Made by a program: the position numbers and the translations under genes. Of a DNA stretch of 10,893 nt, positions 4,974-10,893 are shown in pieces. The stretch is from Chloroflexia bacterium. GTDB taxonomy: Bacteria > Chloroflexota > Chloroflexia > QHBQ01 > JADMIH01. The DNA lies in assembly GCA_025927935.1 (NCBI GenBank), contig JAICKM010000170.1, forward strand, positions 1 to 10,893, given 5' to 3'. The notes beneath the pieces are model-generated. The model searched no databases. It was not told the DNA's origin and saw nothing but the letters and a program-made list of their open reading frames with translations. Position 1 is the stretch's first letter; the number at the start of each line of letters is the position of its first letter.

Positions 4974-5891
4974 TTGCATCGATATATAAGCCGGCGGGGG
5001 CGCCGGCTGCCGGGCGTCCTCGCACTGGTTCTCGCTCTGTTGCTTTCCCTGGTGGCTGCCTGTGACAGCGCCACGCCGGGCGATGCCGAGATACCGCCCA
5101 CGCCGACAGCGGCGCCCGCCACCTACCAGGGCACCATCGTCTGTGCCGGGTCGAGCGCCCTGGCGCCGCTGGTGCGCCACGCCGCTCTGGAGTTCAGTAA
5201 GCTCGCGCCGGAGGCGTTTGTGCTGGTCATTACGTCCACCAGCCAGCTTGGCCTGGCGACCCTCCAGGATGACGGCGCCGACATTGCCATGTCCGATGTG
5301 CGTGCGCCCGATCTGCTTGGCGCGGACGCCAGCACGCTCTGGGAGTACCCCGTCGCCGCCGTGCCCTATGCTGTCATCGTGAATCCGGACACCCATGTGA
5401 CCAATCTGACCCGCGCGCAATTGCGGCGCATCTACACCGGCCAGGTCCATAACTGGCTGGAAGTGGGCGGCGCCAACTTGCCGATCGCGGCCTTCCATGC
5501 CTCCAAGGGGTCGGGTTTGCGCTACCTGTTCCGCAAGACAATCCTGGACGCCGGCCCGGAGACGGATACCGACCTGCCGATCAACGCCAGCAGTACCAAT
5601 CTTGTCGGCGACGTAAGCGCGCGGCCCGGCGCCATCGGCTACGCCGCGCTGGCCGACGTGATCTCCGACGTGCATATCGTGACGATTGACGGCGTCGCGC
5701 CCAGTAATCAGACCATTGCCGACAGCACATACGGCTTCTGGAGTTATGCCTGGCTCTACACCAAAGGGCGCGCTGGGGGCCTGGCAAGCGCTTTCATTAA
5801 TTTCGTGCAGAGTCCTAATGTGCAAAAGGATGTAATCGCGCCGCTCGGCTTCACGCCGATGGCCTGGATGAAGGATCGGCTCGCGCCATGA
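4974..5891 (+). CDS. PstS-like substrate-binding lipoprotein
   Basis: The product is 305 residues and starts at TTG 4974, six bases after a perfect AGGAGG (4962-4967). An upstream TTG at 4884 is the promoter -35 and cannot be the start. A positively charged N-terminus (Arg7, Arg8, Arg10, Arg11) is followed by a hydrophobic run (15-27) and the lipobox Leu-Val-Ala-Ala-Cys30, so the mature protein should be lipid-anchored outside the membrane. A Pro/Thr-rich tether spans about 31-50. The body matches PBP-like phosphate-binding proteins: Gly59-Ser-Ser-Ala-Leu-Ala-Pro-Leu, a Leu-x-Arg-Ile-Tyr-Thr-Gly-x-x-x-Asn-Trp strand (150-161), Lys178-Gly-Ser-Gly and Pro218-Gly-Ala-Ile-Gly-Tyr. No pstC, pstA or pstB lies nearby. 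Instead its stop overlaps the start of a membrane phosphatase gene. It may therefore be a sensor subunit rather than a transport one (inference); the ligand could be phosphate or another oxyanion. Confidence 0.87.
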   Translation: MHRYISRRGRRLPGVLALVLALLLSLVAACDSATPGDAEIPPTPTAAPATYQGTIVCAGSSALAPLVRHAALEFSKLAPEAFVLVITSTSQLGLATLQDDGADIAMSDVRAPDLLGADASTLWEYPVAAVPYAVIVNPDTHVTNLTRAQLRRIYTGQVHNWLEVGGANLPIAAFHASKGSGLRYLFRKTILDAGPETDTDLPINASSTNLVGDVSARPGAIGYAALADVISDVHIVTIDGVAPSNQTIADSTYGFWSYAWLYTKGRAGGLASAFINFVQSPNVQKDVIAPLGFTPMAWMKDRLAP

Positions 5892-7726
5892 AACGCAGGC
5901 TAGGGCGCCCGGCCCCGCCGAAGGTGGAGACCGGGGAGCATGGGGTGCGGGAGGTGGAGCGCCGCGGGCGGGGCCTGCTGCTGCGCTACCTGCGCCGGCG
6001 ACCCATGCCGCTCTGGTACAAACTGGCCCTGCCCTCGGTCCTGGGTATGCTGTTGCTGCTGGTGTTGGGCGGGAGTGTGGGCCTGGCCTTCGCCCGCGTG
6101 AGCCAGGAGGCCAATGTCCTCGTCCTCGAAAACGAGCGCAACGCCGATGCCACCCGGCTGCAAATTGAGGTCCGCGCGGTGATGGACGCGGCCCAGTCCG
6201 CGCTCAACGATGCCGATCCCAACGCCATCGCCCGTCTGTTCCAGCAGCGCCTGCGCCTGCGCGCCGCCATCAGCGCCGCCGCCGCGCGTGACCCGGCCAG
6301 CTTGCCCGCAGTGGACCAGAACCGGCTGGCGACCGTGCAGATGGTGCTTGATCCCCTCGACCGCATGGCCGCGCAGTTGCAGCGCGGCTATCGCGAAACC
6401 GCGCAAAGCCTGTGGGACCGCGAAGTCTATGACGATATGGCGAACGCCGTCACGGCCGCCGCCGATTTCCGGCGCAGCACCGTCTTGCGCGCCGAGGCCG
6501 CCGCCGGCGGCAACCTCGACGCCATCCGCTCCGCCGCGCTGCTGAGTGCGGTGGTCCTGGGCCTGGCCCTGCTGGCCTTGCCGCTCCTGGTCTGGATCAA
6601 TCACGCCCTGGTGGTGACGCCCATCGAGCAGGTGACGCAGGCAATGACCCGTATTGCGGGCGGCGATCTGAGCGCCCGCGTCAGCCTGGATCACAACGAC
6701 GAACTGGGCCGCCTGGAAGACTCCTTTAACGACATGACTTCCGCGCTGGCGCTGTTGCTGGAATCGGCCCGTAGCGGGGAGGGCGATGCGCCCGGCCCCG
6801 GCAGCGCCTTGCTGCAAAGCGCCCAGGCGGTGGCCGGGCGCGTCTCGCGCACCGCCAGCGAGTTGGAGCAGGCGTATCGGATCCAGAGCGCCCTGCTACC
6901 GCCTCAATTGCAGACGCTGCCGGGCTGGCACGTCGAGGCGGCGCGCGTGCCGGCTACCGAGTTGGGCGGTGATTTCTATGACTTGCTCAATCTGCCCGGC
7001 GGGCGTCTGGGCCTGGTCATCGGCGATGTCTCCGGCCACGGAGCCGCCTCCGCGCTGATCGCGGCCTGGACGCAGGGCATGATCGCCCTGGCCGCCGCCG
7101 ATGAGCACGATCCGGGGCGCGTGCTCAGCCGGGTCAACGACCTCTTGCAGGCCCGCCTGCCGCCCCGCATGTTCGTGACCCTGGCTTATGCCGTGCTCGA
7201 TCCCCAGCGCGGGCTGCTGGAATACGCCAACGCCGGGCAATGCGATTCGCTCATCCGCTTCTACCCCACGGAAGATCTACCAGGGAATGGACACGGATCG
7301 GCGGCGCCCGGCTGGCGGTGGCTGGATCTGCCCGGCTTCCCGCTGGGTTCCATGCCGGGCGAGCAGTACGAGACCGCGCGCTTCCCGCTGAACGACGTGC
7401 AGGGCTTTATTCTCTACAGCGACGGCATCATCGAGGCACGGGACCTGACGGGCCAGTTCTATGGCTTTGAGCGCTTCCAGCGGAGCTGTGAAACCCTCGT
7501 CCCGCTGGCCGGGTTGGCCCCGGATGCCCCACCGCCCGCCGAGGGCGGCGCGGCGCAACAGATTCTTCAGGGCGCCCTGGATCATGCAGCCACGCTGCGC
7601 CCCGAAGACGATATGACGGTGCTCGTGGTGCGCCGTGCCGATAGCTTGCCCGTGCGCCCGCCGCTCCGGCTCGACAGCGCGGATAACCGCTTCGTCACAT
7701 CCTTGGTTGCGCTCCCTGAGTCTTAA
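5888..7726 (+). CDS. Membrane-bound HAMP / SpoIIE-type (PP2C) serine phosphatase
   Basis: The product is 612 residues; the ATG at 5888 overlaps the previous stop as ATGA, which suggests coupled translation. Layout: basic cytoplasmic N-terminus (1-42), TM1 (about 45-68), a mostly helical extracytoplasmic domain (69-214), TM2 (215-238), HAMP (239-291, with Thr244-Pro-Ile-Glu and Asp272-Glu-Leu-Gly), a linker helix, then the RsbU/SpoIIE phosphatase domain (about 330-585). Catalytic motifs are intact: Gln333-Ser-Ala-Leu-Leu-Pro, Gly361-Asp362-Phe-Tyr-Asp, Gly379-Asp380-Val-Ser-Gly-His-Gly, Ser511-Asp512-Gly and Asp574-Asp575-Met-Thr. The four metal aspartates would be 362, 380, 512 and 575. Family members dephosphorylate a Ser/Thr-phosphorylated anti-sigma-factor antagonist in partner-switching pathways. 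No such antagonist or anti-sigma kinase is in the window, so the target must be encoded elsewhere. The adjacent lipoprotein may pass it a ligand signal. Confidence 0.93.
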   Translation: MKRRLGRPAPPKVETGEHGVREVERRGRGLLLRYLRRRPMPLWYKLALPSVLGMLLLLVLGGSVGLAFARVSQEANVLVLENERNADATRLQIEVRAVMDAAQSALNDADPNAIARLFQQRLRLRAAISAAAARDPASLPAVDQNRLATVQMVLDPLDRMAAQLQRGYRETAQSLWDREVYDDMANAVTAAADFRRSTVLRAEAAAGGNLDAIRSAALLSAVVLGLALLALPLLVWINHALVVTPIEQVTQAMTRIAGGDLSARVSLDHNDELGRLEDSFNDMTSALALLLESARSGEGDAPGPGSALLQSAQAVAGRVSRTASELEQAYRIQSALLPPQLQTLPGWHVEAARVPATELGGDFYDLLNLPGGRLGLVIGDVSGHGAASALIAAWTQGMIALAAADEHDPGRVLSRVNDLLQARLPPRMFVTLAYAVLDPQRGLLEYANAGQCDSLIRFYPTEDLPGNGHGSAAPGWRWLDLPGFPLGSMPGEQYETARFPLNDVQGFILYSDGIIEARDLTGQFYGFERFQRSCETLVPLAGLAPDAPPPAEGGAAQQILQGALDHAATLRPEDDMTVLVVRRADSLPVRPPLRLDSADNRFVTSLVALPES

Positions 7727-7752
7727 ACCCCATTCGCCAGTGAGGTAGGGCC

Positions 7753-9093
7753 ATGCAGGTGACATTTTGGGGGACTCGCGGCTCCATTCCGTCGCCGGGA
7801 TTTCAGACGGCCCGCTACGGCGGTAACACGGCCTGCGTGCAGGTCGCCACGGCGGCGGGCACCCAACTGATTCTGGACTGTGGTACCGGCGCGCGCCTGC
7901 TGGGCGAACACCTGGTGGCCGAGATGACCGAGGGCCTCAAAGGGCATATCCTGTTGAGCCACACCCACTGGGATCATATCCAGGGCTTCCCTTTCTTTGC
8001 CCCGGTGTTTCACGAAGGATTCGAGTTCACCGTGCACGCGCCCGCCGGCGGGGAGCGCAGCCTCAGCGAAGCGCTTGCCGGGCAGATGCAATATACCTAC
8101 TTCCCGGTGAACCTGGAGCAACTCCAGGCCCGCATCGAGTGCGTCGATTTGCAAGAAGGGGATTTCAGCGTCGAAGAGGTGCGGGTACGCGCCCACTATC
8201 TGAACCACCCTGGCCTGACGCTGGGCTACCGGCTGGAGTGTGGCGGCGCGACGGTGGTCTATGCCACCGACCACGAGCCGTTTGGCCCGCGGCTGTATCC
8301 GCATAACGTCGTGGCCGGCGGCACCGACCAGATGCTGCATGAGGGGGATCGCAGCCATGCCCAGTTTGTCGCGGGCGCCGATCTGCTGATCCATGATGCC
8401 CAATACACCGCGGAAGAATATGAGAGCAAGCGCAACTGGGGCCATAGCCCGGTGGAGTATGCGGTGGCCCTGGCGGTGGCCGCCGGCGTCAAGCGCTTGG
8501 TGCTGTTCCACCATGACCCCAGCCATGACGATATCTTCCTCGCCCGCCTGGAGTTCGAAGCGTTGATGCTGGCCCATTCCTGGGGCGCGAACCTGGAAGT
8601 GCTGATGGCGCGCGAAGGCCAGCGCCTCGATCTGCCCGAACTGGCCCGCCCGGTCCGCGCCACGCGCCCGCTGCGTCCGCCCTACACCGCAGCGCCCCAA
8701 TCCGCCCGTATCCTCATCATTGGCAACAACGTGCTTGTGCGTGATGGGCTGATCGGGGCGCTACGCAACGACGGCCACACCTTGATCATGGCCCACGACG
8801 GCGTCGAAGGACTCGACCTGGCGACCTCGATTTTCCCCGATCTCATTCTGCTCGACTTGGAAACGTCGGACACCGATGGCCTGGCGGTGGTGCGCGCGCT
8901 GCGGGCAGAGACCGACCCGCGCATCCATGATGTCGCGGTGGTGCTGCTGACCGCCTCGGAGGACGAAGGCGAAATCAGCAGCGGCTTTGCCGCGGGCGCC
9001 AACGACTATATCCACAAGCCGGTGACGCCGGCCCAGCTCCGCACGCGTGTGCGCACGTGGCTGGAGCGGCTGGCCGCCGGCAAGAGCGAGTAA
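7753..9093 (+). CDS. Metallo-beta-lactamase-fold hydrolase fused to a degenerate receiver domain
   Basis: The product is 446 residues; the ATG at 7753 has GAGG seven bases upstream and lies 26 bases after the phosphatase gene, so the two are probably co-transcribed. Residues 1-290 form an MBL-fold hydrolase of the PhnP/phosphodiesterase-like branch. It opens with Gly7-Thr-Arg-Gly-Ser-Ile-Pro and carries the metal motif His70-Thr-His72-Trp-Asp74-His75, His152 (Asn-His-Pro-Gly), Asp173 and His254 (Phe-His-His-Asp-Pro), so two metals are likely bound. Residues 318-441 form a CheY-like receiver with phospho-acceptor Asp368 (Leu-Leu-Asp-Leu), Thr400 and Lys422-Pro. The acidic pair after the first strand is replaced by Gly324-Asn325, so normal magnesium-dependent phosphorylation is doubtful. 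The substrate is unknown; phosphodiester or cyclic nucleotide cleavage is possible. The gene order suggests an output or feedback component of the phosphatase pathway. Confidence 0.92.
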   Translation: MQVTFWGTRGSIPSPGFQTARYGGNTACVQVATAAGTQLILDCGTGARLLGEHLVAEMTEGLKGHILLSHTHWDHIQGFPFFAPVFHEGFEFTVHAPAGGERSLSEALAGQMQYTYFPVNLEQLQARIECVDLQEGDFSVEEVRVRAHYLNHPGLTLGYRLECGGATVVYATDHEPFGPRLYPHNVVAGGTDQMLHEGDRSHAQFVAGADLLIHDAQYTAEEYESKRNWGHSPVEYAVALAVAAGVKRLVLFHHDPSHDDIFLARLEFEALMLAHSWGANLEVLMAREGQRLDLPELARPVRATRPLRPPYTAAPQSARILIIGNNVLVRDGLIGALRNDGHTLIMAHDGVEGLDLATSIFPDLILLDLETSDTDGLAVVRALRAETDPRIHDVAVVLLTASEDEGEISSGFAAGANDYIHKPVTPAQLRTRVRTWLERLAAGKSE

Positions 9094-9108
9094 GCCGCGC
9101 CTCCCGGT

Positions 9109-10893
9109 TCAGGCTGCGTCGGCGGTATTGGCTGCCGGGGTGGCGGTCTTGGCTGTGTCGCGGAACTGCGTCTGGTAGAGCGCCGCGTACACCCCGCCTT
9201 GCGCCAGTAGCTCGGCGTGGGTGCCCTGTTCCACCAACCGCCCTTGCTGGAGCACCAGGATGACATCGGCGGCCAGGATGGTGCTCAAGCGGTGCGCGAT
9301 GACGATGCTGGTGCGCCCCACCATGACCCGCTCCAGGGCTTGCTGGATCAGGGCTTCCGTCTGGCTGTCAAGCGCCGAGGTGGCCTCATCCAGCACGAGG
9401 ATGCGCGGGTTCTTCAGGATAACGCGGGCGATGGCGATGCGCTGCTTCTCGCCGCCGGAGAGCCGGTAGCCGCGCTCACCCACCACGGTATCATAGCCGT
9501 CGGGCAGAGCGGCGATGAACTCGTGGATATTGGCCGCCCGGCACGCCGCCTCGATGGCGGCCTGAGTCGCGCCCGGCTGGGCATACAGCAGGTTGGCCCG
9601 GATCGTGTCGTGGAACAAGTAGCTCTCCTGTGTCACCATGCCGATGTTGGCGGCCAGGCTGTCCAGGGTCACATCGCGAATGTCATGCCCGTCGATCTCG
9701 ATGCTGCCCGAGGTCACATCGTAGAGGCGCGGCAGCAGATAGGTGATCGTGGTCTTGCCGGCGCCGCTATGGCCCACCAGCGCCGCCAACTGGCCGGGCT
9801 GCACCGCAAATGACACATCTTGCAGCGCGTAGCGCGGCTCCGGCGCGCTATCCGCGGGCACGACCGTGGCGGTTTGTTCGGTCGTTTTGCCTTCGCGCTT
9901 GCCATCCGGCGCGAGGATCGTTTGCGCCGGCCCGCCAGACAGCGTCCGCGCGATAACCGGCTGGCCGAATCGGGTAACTTCGCTGAGCGCCGCCGCCGCC
10001 GCGCCGGGAGCGCCCTCGCCCTCACGGTAGGTGAAACATACGTCGGTGAAGCGAACCGCGCCCGCCACTTCGTCGAGGGCGACGGCGTCTGGCCGTTCCT
10101 GGATTTCCTCCGGCAGATCCAGCACCTCAAACACGCGCTCGAACGAGACGAGCGAGGTGGTGAACTCCAGCCGCGAATTGGTGAGCGCTGTCAGCGGGCC
10201 GTAAAGCTGGGCCAGATAGGTGCTGAAGGCGACGATGGTGCCGATGGTGAAGGCCCCGCTCAACACCAACTGGCCGCCTACCCAGAAGACCAGCGCCGTG
10301 CCGAGCGCGCTCGCCAGGCTCAAGCCCATGAAGAACCAGCGCGAGATGAGCGCCTGGCGCACCCCGGCGTCGCGGACCGCTTCGGCCCGCTCGCGCATGC
10401 GCTTGTTCTCGTCCTCGGCCCGCCCGAATAGCTTCACAAGCAGCGCCCCGCTGACGTTCAGCGTTTCGTTCATGAGCGCGTTCATCTCGGCGTTCATGAT
10501 CAGTTGCCGGCGGATCACGCTCCGCAACATGCGCCCCACCCGGCGGGCTGGGAAGATAAAGATCGGCAGCAGCAACACCGCCAGGATCGTCAACCGCCAC
10601 TCGAAGAACAGCATAATGCCCAGCACCCCGATCAGGCTGATGACATTGGAGACGATGTCGACTATGGTGCTCGAAACGGCCCGCTGCGCGCCGACCACGT
10701 CGTTGTTCAGGCGCGACATCAGTTCGCCCGTGCGCGTGTTGGTGAAAAAGCGCAGCGACATCCGTTGCAGATGCGCGAACAGACTTATCCGCAGGTCGCT
10801 GATGACGCCCTCGCCGATCTGGGCGGCCAGCCAGCGCTGCACCACCCCCAGGCCGCCGTTCAGCAGCGGCACCACGATCATGCCCAGGGCCAG
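9109..10893 (-). CDS. ABC exporter, fused membrane and ATPase domains (5' end outside window)
   Basis: The frame stays open to the right edge. Positions here count from the ATG at 10881, giving 590 residues, but that Met lies inside a membrane helix and the true start with TM1 is beyond the window. The transmembrane domain shows the type IV exporter coupling-helix stretch (Leu39-Gln-Arg-Met-Ser-Leu-Arg-Phe-Phe) and later helices at about 75-112 and 182-230. The ATPase domain has Tyr285 (A-loop), Walker A Gly370-His-Ser-Gly-Ala-Gly-Lys-Thr-Thr, Q-loop Gln418, signature LSGGE (474-478), Walker B LVLDEA (495-500) and switch His530. It is therefore likely active as a dimer. About 60 extra residues (287-349), rich in Ala, Gly, Pro and Thr, separate the A-loop strand from the next strand. 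The substrate (lipid, drug or peptide) cannot be told. It converges with the MBL-receiver gene, 15 bases between stops, with no visible terminator. Confidence 0.92.
   Translation of the reverse strand: MALGMIVVPLLNGGLGVVQRWLAAQIGEGVISDLRISLFAHLQRMSLRFFTNTRTGELMSRLNNDVVGAQRAVSSTIVDIVSNVISLIGVLGIMLFFEWRLTILAVLLLPIFIFPARRVGRMLRSVIRRQLIMNAEMNALMNETLNVSGALLVKLFGRAEDENKRMRERAEAVRDAGVRQALISRWFFMGLSLASALGTALVFWVGGQLVLSGAFTIGTIVAFSTYLAQLYGPLTALTNSRLEFTTSLVSFERVFEVLDLPEEIQERPDAVALDEVAGAVRFTDVCFTYREGEGAPGAAAAALSEVTRFGQPVIARTLSGGPAQTILAPDGKREGKTTEQTATVVPADSAPEPRYALQDVSFAVQPGQLAALVGHSGAGKTTITYLLPRLYDVTSGSIEIDGHDIRDVTLDSLAANIGMVTQESYLFHDTIRANLLYAQPGATQAAIEAACRAANIHEFIAALPDGYDTVVGERGYRLSGGEKQRIAIARVILKNPRILVLDEATSALDSQTEALIQQALERVMVGRTSIVIAHRLSTILAADVILVLQQGRLVEQGTHAELLAQGGVYAALYQTQFRDTAKTATPAANTADAA

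Noticed and set aside
4941..5825. 294-codon open frame on the minus strand
   Set aside because: It lies wholly opposite the binding lipoprotein gene, its product is Gly/Arg/His/Gln-rich with no domain pattern, and such frames are common opposite GC-rich genes.
4974..5891. Part of a phosphate transport (pst) operon
   Set aside because: No permease or ATPase gene of the Pst type is adjacent; the neighbours are signalling genes, and the ABC gene at 9109-10893 is an exporter on the other strand.
5900..6817. 305-codon open frame on the minus strand
   Set aside because: Antisense to the SpoIIE phosphatase gene; the product is a Gln/Gly/His-rich shadow of that gene.
7723..8700. 325-codon open frame on the minus strand
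   Set aside because: Antisense to the MBL-receiver gene, whose metal and receiver motifs are unmistakable; no recognisable motifs in the antisense product.
9094..9108. Terminator between the convergent MBL-receiver and ABC genes
   Set aside because: Only 15 bases separate the stops and no hairpin with a T-run is visible on either strand.
9820..10431. 203-codon open frame on the plus strand
   Set aside because: Antisense to the ABC exporter; Arg/Ala/Glu-rich low-complexity product.

Overview
The window is GC-rich bacterial chromosome, mostly over 65% G+C by eye, densely packed with genes on both strands. It shows consensus-like sigma-70 promoters and strong Shine-Dalgarno sequences. The mix of a long-chain polyprenyl diphosphate synthase, a lipobox substrate-binding protein, a membrane SpoIIE-type phosphatase and a metallo-beta-lactamase/receiver fusion would fit a Chloroflexota bacterium. 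That assignment is an inference from the general look of the proteins, not from a phylogenetic marker. No rRNA, tRNA, CRISPR array, transposase or phage gene is visible.

Layout. Positions 1-77 hold the last codons of a plus-strand gene, followed by a strong terminator (100-133). A minus-strand gene (218-1264) encodes a protein related to the catalytic half of MetE, with two neighbouring palindromes just past its stop. A divergent control region (1265-1645) separates it from an 85-residue plus-strand gene of unknown function, whose leader carries stacked hairpins and a palindrome centred on its ribosome-binding site. Four or five minus-strand genes follow: a polyprenyl synthase (2024-3202) behind a perfect TTGACA-17-TATAAT promoter, a YkgJ-type cysteine-cluster protein, an AHSA1/SRPBCC protein of visibly lower GC, and a small protein of unknown function.

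From 4884 to 9093 lies the most interesting part, a plus-strand cluster of three genes. It encodes a PstS-like substrate-binding lipoprotein with a TTG start, a two-TM HAMP-SpoIIE phosphatase that overlaps it by ATGA, and a metallo-beta-lactamase hydrolase fused to a receiver domain whose acidic pair is missing. A clear promoter sits ahead of the first gene. The arrangement suggests a signalling route in which an extracytoplasmic ligand or membrane state sets phosphatase activity and the third protein acts in the cytoplasm; this is inference. Facing it, with 15 bp between the stops, is a 5'-truncated ABC exporter (9109-10893, minus) with an unusual insertion in its nucleotide-binding domain.

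Most of the window is ordinary housekeeping or conserved-hypothetical sequence. The three-gene signalling cluster, its degenerate receiver, the ABC insertion and the structured leader are the points that merit a second look.
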